Both the position numbers and the translations under genes were made by a program. Under the pieces are notes generated by a model that was given only the letters and a program-made list of their open reading frames with translations, had not been told where the DNA came from and did not search any database. A stretch of DNA of 64,000 nt from Schizochytrium sp. TIO01 (Eukaryota; Sar; Bigyra; Thraustochytrida; Thraustochytriidae), in the NCBI GenBank assembly GCA_004764695.1, contig SMSO01000005.1:1755501-1819500 (forward strand), written 5' to 3'. Every line of letters starts with the position of its first letter. The first letter of the stretch is position 1. Shown one piece after another: positions 32,723 to 43,899 of this stretch.

Positions 32723-35700
32723 CGACTTGGCAAAACTATCTCTTTCGAGAGGCAATATTATCATCATGTTTTACGAATCCATCGTCTTCTATGTAACTTA
32801 GCAGGTCGCCGATGGATAGATCTCATGATGGTGATGAAAGTACGAAACGAGAATCTTTGCAACACCGAGTTGTGTGATCATATATACCATAATATTCTGC
32901 CGAAAAGTAATTAATTGCATTCTATAAAGGCCCAAAAATCGAAGGCCAGAGCTGGAACGACCTCCAGTGCCAGGCTCAAAAATATTGCTAGTTGGTGGCA
33001 GTGACTAGTCTCTTAGTGCTTTAAAATTTCAACTAGATCTTGGAGGTCGAAAGCTTCAAGAGCAATAAAGGTGGAATGAAACGGGAGTCCTTTTACTCAT
33101 CTACACTCGTCGCGACTCGTGAACATGATTGCAATGTCATGGCAAAGATCCAGGAGACCTTGCCTCCCCGAATTACAACTTGGCGTGCTAGGATCAGCCA
33201 TCGCCACATCAAATCACTGTTCCTACCCCCCTGTCGCAACTTAAAGAACGACACCTCTCCGTGAAAAGGTGAAAAGGTGAGAGTGGGCCAGAGTCTTTCT
33301 TTCGCGCGAGAGGGTTAACTATAGAAACCGTCTTGTGCAAATGCAGTGATTAAATTTCCAGGTCCATAGTACAGATAATCCACGTTTGCTGTCTTTCTAA
33401 AAACAGCATGAGCAATTGGTGAAACTGCTTATACTCCGCTCTCCGTTCCCATCTTGTTTTACGTATCATTGATAACTCTTGGAGACGAAAATGGCACTAC
33501 TTCTTCGTGACCCATCGCCGTTAGATTTTAATTACAAAGCTTCAATCTAACTATATCCAAGAAGAGGACCCCAATCTAATCCTTAATAAGTTTCTCATCA
33601 TGACTTTCTATGGGAAGCAGAACTCTTGAAAAAGATGCCCTGCGCAAGACGCCAAACACGGCATTGCAAAGGTGTACTTGCTAGCACTTCAAACATGCCT
33701 GCCTATAACTTGCGCTCCCTGGAAAACTCTGACACGAGAAAATCTCGTTCAGTCCTATCACACTTCTCTTTTTCTTCTGATTCCCATCTTTCATATCTGG
33801 CCCTGGGGAACTCGCAACAATCAAGAATTCAACCTAATCAAAAAACATTCTAGAAAGTACGGCGTTCCGAGCACCGATATAGATAGGTAGGGCATGTCTA
33901 CGAAGTTACAAACTGCAGAGGCTCGTTTGTTCGCTGAGGCCAAGGCCACACGGACACCAACATTGATTGGGCTGCACTTGCGGTAGAATTGGCATTGTTG
34001 ATCCCAACTGTTTAGGGTAAGACAAGGACGCTTCTGAACTTTTTTGCGGATATTGGCTTGTGAACCTACTACTGTCTGGAAAGGGGATCTTAGAATTTGA
34101 GCGTGAGGGGGTGCTGTCCAGAGCAGAGACTTTCACGCTTCGTGAAGTTGGTTCACGTGAGGTGCTGAAGTGCTCTGGCAAAGAAAGTAGACGCACCTGG
34201 TAAATACGCCGCAAATGATCAACTCATTTTTGCGGAAACTTTAAAAAGATCCTATAGACAGGGGTACTGGAAACGACTGTGTACCTATTAGTCAAGGCAC
34301 TGACCAGGAGAAAGGGTTTTCGGGCACAATCTGTGACTGATGAGAGTCATGGCCAGTAGAGACTTTACGGTACTCCAGGCTACAGTCAAAGAAGAAATGT
34401 GAAACCGTGTGTAAACCACTAAAGCACCTACCATAAGAGAAAGTGATGCCAATCGACTTTACGCAATTGGAAATTGTAGGTACCTTCAAATTGTACATAG
34501 ATGGCTGACTACCTGTAAAAAAAATATCAATCATAACCGTACTTGGACAATTTATGCCCCATATTCCTGTAACATACTTTTGTTTTTCACTTAATGTAAT
34601 CTTGAGTTCTTTGCTCAAGCCCCAAAGCTCAGGCTAAGCGTTTACAATTCTGAAAATCCAGTGACTGCTGTGCATACTCACTAATCGTGATATACACCTT
34701 TCTTTCAAGGTTTAGAACTCAAGACGGAATAAATCACTCCTTAGTCAGACAGAAAGTAATGAATGTAACCTTTTAGCTTGGTAAAAAACCCGGGCCAAAA
34801 CAATCAATTGGGCCATCATTTCTTTTCGAGTTGGAGTAATACTAGAACTAAGGACCTTAGTATCACAACGCCAAAGATGAGATAATTATAGGACAGAAAA
34901 ATAACAACCAAGACTGAGACAGGACTCAAGATTCAGGCCTCATCAACACTCTTTCACATGTGCCACAGCATTCAAATAAAAGATGCCGCCATGGTTTATT
35001 GGAATTTCATGAATTGCGGTTATTCACTGCTGAATCGGAGGATTCGTTTCTTCAGGATGAAGCTAGTAGGGGAGAGGTAAACCCCTAAATAAACCAAATG
35101 ATGCATGCTTCTGGACCAACCAATTGTTGTCCAGATGTGTAAAAAAACGCCAGCGACAGACTTCCTAGCAAGAATGAAATTAAAGACAAGAGAAGAACAA
35201 CCTACTAGTATTTATGAAACCAATAAAATCAAAAAAATCATCAAAGTGGAGGAGAATACATTTAAATTCTGTTATTTGTTTTGTTTCTTTAAATAAAACA
35301 TTTCGAAAAGCATATTTCAAAATTAATGATAAGCCACAACATCGTGCTGTTTAGGATATACTGTCAACAAGCTACCCACCCGAGACGAACTTCGAAGGGC
35401 CACATGCCTATGTATGCGCATACAAATGTGATTGTTGCGTAGCTATTTGGAACTACTTTTATCATGAAATTTAAAGAAAGAGGTGAACCATGAATTTTGT
35501 TTGACCTATGAGAAAGACTACCAAACGTTGGAATCAAGCTATAGCAGAAACTTTTATAAATAGCTCCCATACATTGCGCAGTTCAGCCGTGCAGGCCAAC
35601 ATAATCAAAATCTAAATTTAAACTCAATGACACTTGATTGAGAAACTCCGGATCGTTTTTTCTGTGATCTTGGAACCTAAGATTAAAGTCGAGCGACGTA

Positions 35701-35889
35701 CCTCCTCCACATAAACCAATAAATTGAAAAACAATATGCATTTATTCATGCATACCACTGCAAAAACTCGAGAATTTTATCCATACGAAATGAAATATAA
35801 AGTAAAAAACAAAGGTGAAGAAGAGATAATGACGTGTGCAAAACGTGAATCATCACGGCATGTCGCAAATCATAGCTTCAGCTTCTGAT
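32723..35889. other. Intergenic DNA, 3' flank of glycosyltransferase gene
   Basis: Open frames are short and of background composition. The one at 34,292-34,618 (minus) begins at a non-ATG codon and shows no domain. No repeat array stands out. The final few hundred bases should include the 3' UTR of the glycosyltransferase gene. Confidence 0.55.
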
Positions 35890-37605
35890 TTACATATTAG
35901 GTCCCTCCTCGAGGAAGCGACCCACATTCTTCTTGTGGCCGTACGGTAGATCCACCGAAACAAACGGAGGGTAGAAGCCACTTCGCGCGACCATGTATTC
36001 ATAGGCAACCCAAGCCACTGAAGATGCAAAAGAGCCAACAAAGGCATCACAATGTCCCATAGCCCAGATGTCACTTGCGATTTCGTTGACTTTGTCTGGC
36101 TCATTGAATTCTCCACGCACATCCACACCTTCGCTATCCCCGGTCTCATAGAATGAGCGATCCTGTGACTGGTATACGATGTTAAATTCGTCCTCGTACT
36201 CTTTCGCATCCTTGATGACACGGGGGTCATCTGTAGCGAGATAGACCTTATCGTACGGGCCATAACGCTGTGTGAGCTTGCGAACACCGTCCATAAAATT
36301 GGACAAGGGCAAACAGACACGGTGATCCTGGTGCTTGTCGTGACAGGAGTCGCCATGGCGCACGTGTACAGCAACACAGCGTAAACCAGGCTTCGTAAGG
36401 CCAAGACGTTCCCTGATCCGGTCATTGTGGGCTTTGGTTCTGCTGTTGTGTAAAAGATAATAGATACTTTGGGCATGCTCCCACAGGAAACCGTGACGCT
36501 TGCGGAGCTCCCCAATTTCAAAGTGAACAGGGTTATAGGTGTTATGAGGGTTTTCTTCGCCTGGAGCATTGTTCGCAAACCAAACCTCGTCACCCTGAAT
36601 TGCCACTGCCTTGTGGGCCTCGTAAAACTCTGCATGACCGCGCTTACGCTCAATCGTGAGGTCGATTGCAGAATATGGTTGGCAGAATGAATAGCGCGCA
36701 TCAGAAGCGGGGAGGAACAAAGGTGGACAATCACAGCGACCATATTCCATGAGATATTTACCATGTGGGAGACACAGCTGGTCCATGGTCATGACTTCCT
36801 TTGGTGTTATGCCGATGCCGTACACCAAAACCGAGGAAGGGTCAACGTCGGTGACCTCACAGCTTGTGAGCTCAGATAGCTCACAGGAATACCCACGACC
36901 GCACTTAAAGTCTGTGAAGCGGTATTTACTGTTGCCCACAAGCACTGGGACTCCCGAGTTCCAGTGATTCTGAGCACTCCATGAAAAGACAAAGAGATTG
37001 TAAGCCCAACCATGATTGAGCCAGTTAAGTAGGTGCCATTTGGGTTTAGAAGGGTCTGTTTTGGTGCCTGTGCCGTGGTGGCGAGCCCATGCGCCTGACT
37101 TATCTTTCACAGGCGTCCAGTCCGGTTCCAGGAAATCCTTTGACTTTGGCTTTTTGCAATCACTCGGGTGCTGCAAATTATATATTTTCCGCTGCAACCT
37201 GGCAGCATCCTTAGCCCAAACCAGCGGTTTGATCTTTTCCAAACATGTCATGATTTCTGCATCAGGCATGTATTCGAGGTTTTCGGCGATGTTGAAGTCA
37301 CATTCGAGTTGACCATCTGCTACACGCGTTGGGAACAACTCATTGCTCTTGCATGTGTGGTAAATATCTGCAACGAGCTCACAAAAGGGGTCTGTCACCG
37401 TGAGCGAGGCTGTCAGCGGATGATGAGAAACGGTGGGATCAACAGCAGCCCACCATAACGTGTTTAATAGCATCCATCCTAAGAAGACTAGCCCTGAAAT
37501 TGCGCCAAAGATTTGCCACAGGGGGCTCTGATGGGTTATAATAGCCCGACGCTGGGCATACTCTAGCTTGCTAAGAGGCCTCGCTTGTGTGACACGAGCG
37601 TACAT
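35890..37605 (-). CDS. Type II membrane glycosyltransferase, GT23 / alpha-1,6-fucosyltransferase-like
   Basis: A 571-residue intronless gene starting at ATG 37605-37603. Residues 29-52 (PLWQIFGAISGLVFLGWMLLNTLW) form a single N-terminal membrane anchor after a short basic cytosolic tail, the layout of Golgi glycosyltransferases. The lumenal part has many Cys. Residues 410-425 hold CVAVHVRHGDSCHD, matching the donor-phosphate-binding HxR motif of GT23/NodZ-type enzymes. YDKVYLATDDPRVIKDA at 451-467 and the GHCDAFVGSFASSVAWVAYE stretch at 517-536 match motifs II and III of FUT8-like proteins. By family it would transfer fucose from GDP-fucose to an N-glycan or other acceptor in the Golgi lumen; the acceptor and even the sugar are inferred. 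I see no SH3 domain like that of animal FUT8. A different GDP-sugar transferase of the same fold remains possible. Confidence 0.78.
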   Translation of the reverse strand: MYARVTQARPLSKLEYAQRRAIITHQSPLWQIFGAISGLVFLGWMLLNTLWWAAVDPTVSHHPLTASLTVTDPFCELVADIYHTCKSNELFPTRVADGQLECDFNIAENLEYMPDAEIMTCLEKIKPLVWAKDAARLQRKIYNLQHPSDCKKPKSKDFLEPDWTPVKDKSGAWARHHGTGTKTDPSKPKWHLLNWLNHGWAYNLFVFSWSAQNHWNSGVPVLVGNSKYRFTDFKCGRGYSCELSELTSCEVTDVDPSSVLVYGIGITPKEVMTMDQLCLPHGKYLMEYGRCDCPPLFLPASDARYSFCQPYSAIDLTIERKRGHAEFYEAHKAVAIQGDEVWFANNAPGEENPHNTYNPVHFEIGELRKRHGFLWEHAQSIYYLLHNSRTKAHNDRIRERLGLTKPGLRCVAVHVRHGDSCHDKHQDHRVCLPLSNFMDGVRKLTQRYGPYDKVYLATDDPRVIKDAKEYEDEFNIVYQSQDRSFYETGDSEGVDVRGEFNEPDKVNEIASDIWAMGHCDAFVGSFASSVAWVAYEYMVARSGFYPPFVSVDLPYGHKKNVGRFLEEGPNM

Positions 37606-40570
37606 GATTTTGCAAGGTTTTGTGGTGGAGATTTACCCTAGCTAGCCTCTGTGACGGTTGTTTTATCTATCTGTGTGATGTGATTTCGTGCTGCTATCAG
37701 ATAGCAATGGATATAGTTCAACAAGACAAATTTGATTTCGCGAAATGGATTGAGTCCTTCTAATGTCCTCAAATTCGAGCGGATTGAAAACGAAAGCACA
37801 AACAATTCCACACCCTTGCGTGTATTCAATTGTGTTGTAAGTTTCTTCCTCGGCGCAAGTTGTTTTCACGCCTTGTCGGATGGTTTTAGAGAGAGAAAAA
37901 TGAAGATGGCTACAGCTTCAGCACCCCGACTCCTTACTCTCTGTACTTCGCTTCTGGCCAAGCTGGATGGATGGACGGCTCACCACCACCTCCTTGAAGC
38001 GAGAAGTGAATGGTCTTTGACGTTTGGCAGCCAACGAGGGCCTTGCCAGACGTTGATTGCCCGTTTGCCAGGCAACCAAGCAGTGGTCCGCTGCCGAGCG
38101 AACGCTGCGAAAAATAGTCGATCGATCAGCTGCGTTGATCGAGCGATTGTTGTGTGTCTGTCTGCCTGTTCTGTTCGTTTCTCAGTTTCTATAATTCATT
38201 CGTGCATTTTTCCTTCAAATGTATTTCTTACATAATATCTCTCACTGAGTATTCAATCGTCTTTTTTTTCTTTCTTTCTTTTTTTCTATTTCTTTAACTA
38301 TTTTCTTATTATCTTTCCAAGTGCCAAGCTCGGCTGCAGAACAAGCAAGCCGAAGAATATTGCAGCGACTTGAAATGAGCGACTTTCTGGGTAAAGGTCG
38401 ATCCATTCACCAGCGATGACTCTCTTCACCGCTAATCTCAACCCTTTTCTCAATCCCTCCTTCAACTGCTACGACATAATTAGCTGGTAGGCAGAGGTAG
38501 GTTTCCAGGTGGTTATCTGAAAATATAAGTTTATAATATCCCATCCCCGTGACTTCAAGTTCTTTTTTTTAATATTATATTTTTTTTTCCCCAATTTTTT
38601 TAATAAAAATTTATTATCAAACAACAAATGTTAAAAAAGTAGTTCAATGACTAAATTTGTTTCCATCTCTCTTAAACTGGCCAGAAACGAGCGACATAGG
38701 TCTCTATCTGTGTTTCTATAGCCTTAAGTTTGGATTTTGTCTAGCAGCTCGTGTCATGTCATGAGGAGTACCCAACCGAATCGAAGAGCGCCGATTCTAA
38801 ATACAGGAAGGAGCTCTTTCTCATTTGAGTGTGCTTTTTCTTTTCCCCTTGTTTCCCCTTTTTTTTTTTTTTAATTAAAAATGTTGGAATTTTATATTTT
38901 TAGAAAATGCTTTTGAGGCAAGCAACAATTGCTCTGTCTTCAAGCCTAAAACTCGTCGACCTTGAGCCACGCCAGCTTAGAACCAGTGCAGTGGCTGTGC
39001 CGAGCATGACTTCCGCAGTCCATAAAGACCATAATCGCCAGCCTGCCTGTCCTTAAATTGGATGACCATACCTACCAATTGACCTGACCTTCGCAGCATT
39101 GCACGATTTTTGCTTTTACTATTTGCTCGGCACATTGGCTTTAAAGTTTCTGCTAAACAAGCTTTATTCAATTTATGAGAACTCTGGAAAAGAATCGATA
39201 CCAAAAGTTGCAGTGGAAAGAAGAGACCGCGTGCATCTCGTGCATACGAAGCAGCCAATGATGGTGCAGCGAGCTCTTAGCACTCCAGCGGCTCTCCGGC
39301 AAGAGGAGGAGCCTCCGAAGCGGCGTCAGCTCGCACGGTGACCTATGGCGGCCAGCCAACCTCGATCAGCTTCGACAAAGGCACTTCCATTGCCAAACTA
39401 ACCGGCACAACTTCTTCTGCTACCTAAGTTCTGCCTTGCGACTTCTTCTAGCATGCACTGGCTGGCTGACCTTGTGCGCAAACCAAGGCAGATACTTCGT
39501 GACAAGCTGCCAGGCATCATGGTGGCCTTCGTGGTGGCAATGCTGTTGACAAGCAAGCTGGCGGGCACGTTGAACGAGAACCACGAAATACACAGACAGC
39601 CATGCTGAGGTTACCATATCGATCTCATAACTGACTGTCGCGATCTGTGCGAAGCTTGGCGGACCACAGCGTCAACGATGGGGCAAACAGCGTGGTCCAC
39701 ACCACCGAGAACCAGCGAGACCATCCATCGCCAGAACTCCTAGCGAGATGACACGATCGTGGAGGGAGTGCCACTTTCATTCTTCATTCTTCATTCTCGA
39801 TTCCAATTTCTCAACAGCAAAACTGAAAATAGTAACATGTTAAAATTGGCCAACTCAGGGACTTTCGATGATTCCGAGGTTCATCGCAAACACCCACCCA
39901 CCTACCCAATGGCTGCACTCCGCGCCGTAAGCTCCAGCCCGCGTGCGGGAAGGCCCGCGTAGGCCAGCGTGGACCCGAGCTGAGGAAGACCTGGAGGCGT
40001 GGAGGGTTCGAGGGATTCTTGTTCAATGAACCAATGTTTGGCCGGAGAGACCATCCGAGCCCATTCGTCTCCTGAGAAAAGCGAGGTTGGTCAGTTTCAG
40101 GCTGACTTACTGATTTGTTATTGGGTTATTTAGTATTGTCTTCACGAGTTGCAACAACTTTCTCGAGTTGCAACAACGGTGAAGTGGCAAATTGAGTTCT
40201 GTTGAACGGGCCAAACATAGGACACAAGCATACTATAAAGTAAGTACACTGGCACAGAGGCACTAGGTTAGTGCATGCATTAGTACATGCATTAGTACAT
40301 GCATGCATCGCTCATGAAGTCTGCAGACGATGCAGGCTGGGGAGGGCCAATTTAGATTGTGAATGACGAGTCTGCTTGCAGGAGCTTAGAGCTTGCTCAA
40401 CCTCAACGCTTGGCTGTGAATGGTGACAAGGAGTTGGGCAGGAGCATGGATGTATGAGCGGACTACGATATCGTTGGTTTTTATTGCTATTATTTTAACT
40501 AAAATTAAAATAAGTTGATTTTTATTTTTGTAATTAAAAATTAATATTAATATTAATATTATTCTAATTT
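37606..40570. other. Intergenic DNA, glycosyltransferase 5' flank
   Basis: The start holds the glycosyltransferase promoter. An imperfect inverted repeat (CGATCGATCA at 38,119-38,128 with TGATCGAGCG at 38,136-38,145) lies about 0.5 kb upstream of that gene. Poly-T and poly-A-rich tracts occupy 38,250-38,900. Bases 39,200-40,000 are GC-richer with open frames on both strands but no recognisable protein. Confidence 0.5.
40269..40304. repeat. 12-base tandem repeat, three copies
   Basis: Three tandem copies of TTAGTRCATGCA, the first differing by one base, are followed by a further ATGCATG half-unit. It is a small minisatellite. Confidence 0.85.
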
Positions 40571-40581
40571 GTTTTCTTTTT

Positions 40582-40582
<1 letters not shown>

Positions 40583-40616
<34 letters not shown>
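40583..40616. repeat. (GAAA)n microsatellite
   Basis: About eight perfect GAAA units lie next to an AT-rich TTAATA stretch at 40,540-40,560. Confidence 0.9.
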
Positions 40617-40617
<1 letters not shown>

Positions 40618-42082
40618 GAAGAAAAAAACTACTAACATAGTAGGTATAGCATAGGTGTCACTTTTGTTGATGAATGAACGTTCAGGGAAAAGAATGGATG
40701 AAGACACTTGGCTTTCCCTGAATTTTGCTGCCAGCAGAAACTGGCGTCTTTTTGACAGCTCGTGTCGAAAAGCAGCTCTTCCAGGACCCCTGCTTTCAGT
40801 CTTGGTTTTGGTTTTCGGTTTACAGCTTCCAGATTTCAGTCTTTGGCTTCCTTCTTTTGTCTTCTTTTTTTCAGGAATTCTAGTTCTGCACTACCTTCAG
40901 GATTTCTTCGAGCTGCTTGTGGGATCCCTAAATTCGTGCGGAAGACAGCGATAGAAGAGCCATGGCGGACGCCTGACACACGAGGACCAAGCCTCCAACA
41001 CTCGCTGGCTGGAACTCGCGAAATCTCCCCTCTGTAGCTTTGGTGCGAAGGCTGCTGACCTACCTGCTTCAAGCGAACCACCTCACGAAAAGCGCGATGA
41101 GCTAGCCAGCCAGCCAGCCATAAACACCCCGACTGCACGCTTGCTTTCGCTAGCGCTCGCAAAGGGAAGAATCGAAGTCCGCCTGTTAATTAACTTGGGC
41201 AGTCGTGAGCCGTGACGAGCGACCTTGACAATCGCTGAGCCTAGTGCTTCCCACCCTCAGGCCGCCCGGCCAGCCAAGTCCATCACGAAACCAGCAGCAG
41301 CAACAGCAGCAGCAACAGCAGCTTGGCAAAACACCAGCCAGCTCGCTTTACGTCAACAAGGCCTTTCGCTTCTTGGCAAGGCCATTGCTGCCAACGTGTT
41401 GGCGCCTTCTGTCACTTGCGGTGAGGTGTCCACCCTCGCCTCAGTCTTGGGCTCCGCCAACCAACCCATCGTGGCGATGTTGTCTGCGAGCCCGCAGAAA
41501 GACACGAACGATGCCAACAACCAAAGCAGCCTCGAAACTCCGCAAGTCAAGTAAAAAATCTCAGGCTCGGGATAGCTCAGGTGTGGTGGCAGAGGCGGAG
41601 TCAGCGGAGGAAGACCTCCCGCTTCTGAGCTGCCGGTAGCTAGCTAGCTACCCAGGTAGGAGCAGCGAGAGAGACTTCGTAGGTACCTTCGTAACTCCAT
41701 GGCTCCAATTCCTTCGATACAGGTCCACTGCATATGGAGGTAGGCCTCACGAGATCGATGAGTTAGCTCCACGAAATGAATGAAATCGACAATCGAATGC
41801 AGAGCGCCGCAAACGCTGTAATTCAATTGCAGCTACGCCTGGAAAGGAAGGAAGGAAGGAATGGATGTACCTGCTGCAGCTAATTTGGTTGGCATGGCGA
41901 GGGATCACTTGGTGGCGGGAAAGGAATTGGAAATGAATGATCGATGGCTATTCATATAGCAAGCTGGCTAGCTCGTTCACGCGACGCGAGGTCGGCTTTG
42001 GAGGGCACATAGTCGGCGGAGGTGGGAGCAAAGGCGTCTCGCAAGATGCCCCGCAGAACCATTGGCGAGTGGAGTTATCTAG

Positions 42083-42157
42083 ATGTATGCATGTATGTAG
42101 GTATGTAGGTATGTATGTATGTATGTATGTATGTATGAATGAATGAATGAATGAATG
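42083..42157. repeat. (TATG)n then (AATG)n array
   Basis: About eleven TATG-type units, with two TAGG variants, pass by one base change into five AATG units. Confidence 0.95.
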
Positions 42158-42378
42158 TCTACCGATCTGGGCTTGCGAAACCATTAGAGGTGGCGGTGGT
42201 GGAGAACGCAGCATGAAATACCTGGCTAGCTGGCGACAGAGCGAGCGGGATCGCCGATTGCAAGGATTACCAGCTGCAGCGCAGAGCTGCAAACGTCTTT
42301 TCGATGCGAATCAAAATGGCGATGACGTGAGTGAGTTCGTGCGCAAGCAGCCAACTGCTTAGCCTGCCCGAACTGGTA

Positions 42379-42413
42379 AAGAAGAAGAAGAAGAAGAAGA
42401 AGAAGAAGAAGAA
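42379..42413. repeat. (GAA)n trinucleotide repeat
   Basis: Eleven to twelve perfect GAA units occur in non-coding DNA. It is a purine tract of the kind that can form triplex structures. Confidence 0.95.
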
Positions 42414-43899
42414 CGACAGCATGTGGACGACAGCAAGCTGCGTGCCTAATGGCAGGACAGGGTCGAATGAGATCGAGGTGCGGCTGATCCTCGAGGAAGG
42501 TACATAGCTAGGTAGGTAGCTGCCTGCATTCATACCTTCTCGTTGCGAGTGAACTTGCAAGAAGCCACGAGTCATTCAACATGGAGCACTACTCGCTGGA
42601 GACTGAGTTGAGTTAACCTTCGGCGGCGCCGTGGCCTGGAGGCGCGGCGATGAATGCTAATACCAACTCCACTGGCAAATACCTCTACAGAGGTAGGTAG
42701 GTGTTGAAGTGGAAGACAAAGTGCGATTGTAAGCCAGAAAGGCACATTAAGAATCGTGACGCACAAGTAACGCGTCCACCTTACCCAAAGTCGCCCTGTC
42801 GGAAAAGGCCAAGCCAAAAGGCACACGCTGTATGCATAGTCTCCCGTCACGGGCAGTTTAAGCAAAAATGCCCCAGAGCTCGCACGAGGCTGCACGGGGT
42901 CCACCTCGCGCAGCAAGACTTCTGTAGGTTGATGAAGAAAAGCCAGCTTAGGAGAAATGACCAGCTTCCCGAGGGGTTATGACTCGTCCCGAGTTCCCGA
43001 GAAAAGGTCTCTTCTTTCTTAATGAATGAATGTTTTGGCTTAATTGAGTTTTTACCCAAGTTAAAAGATTTTAACTCATTACCTTCGACAAGGGAGAGCG
43101 CTTGCGGGGCTTGTACGAATTTCTGCGCAGTTTTTGCAGGGTGGGAGAAACAAGATTGATTCGTTTTCGTTTCTGAACATCTAGCTACCACTCGGTAAGT
43201 ATGCACCTATCTGGGCAAAACAGAGAATCAATCTATAGGCAGACCAGCTTGGGTATTGCAAACATTAACAGTTGGACCAGCGTTATTATGATAGTCCTCA
43301 GAGAGAACTTGATCTGTTCATAGGAACAAGATTGTGCTTTGTACCTGCAAGCTCGTAGATCCACGTCAATTGTCATTCTTAGTCATTAGATATTGCTATC
43401 GGCATTGCTAAAGTTGATAGCTAGGCGAGATTGGAATACACAGAAAGAGATCAACGTGGATAAAAAAAAAAAGCGGTGCTACTTTACATCGCAACCTCAC
43501 AAACCAGCAAGAACTGCTATATTTAGGAAATGAATATTACAATAACATAACATTCAGTACACTGTAAGTGCCCGTTGAGCCTGAACCGATGGCTAATGCA
43601 AGTCCGGGATTTGCAATATTGCATTTCCTTGTTTCCCTTTGTGAACTGAGTTCAGATGTATTCGTGCCTTGGATTCAAACTTTGAACTATAGGTTGTGCT
43701 CTGCATGAAAAGTTTTGCTGAAGATGTGTTTAGAGTAACACAACTACAATCACTTGCTGTGAGTGAGTAAGCTGATCTAGTGTTACAAAATTGGGTTGTC
43801 TCGTGAGGAGATGTGCAAGCGAAGCTGTCAGCTGTTGAGGCTTCTTACCTGCGACAAGCATTAGTTTATGTTACTGGAGTATACAACTATAATCCAGTG

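Noticed and set aside
35853-36764. 303-codon minus-strand frame inside the glycosyltransferase gene
   Set aside because: It is an out-of-phase shadow of the FUT8-like frame, which carries the recognisable motifs; the shadow has none.
37732-38235. 167-codon plus-strand frame upstream of the glycosyltransferase gene
   Set aside because: Starts at TTG, no domain, composition of background; probably promoter DNA.
41225-41639. Two overlapping plus-strand frames over a CAG/CAA tract
   Set aside because: One starts at TTG; both derive length from the repeat, and the reverse strand is equally open.
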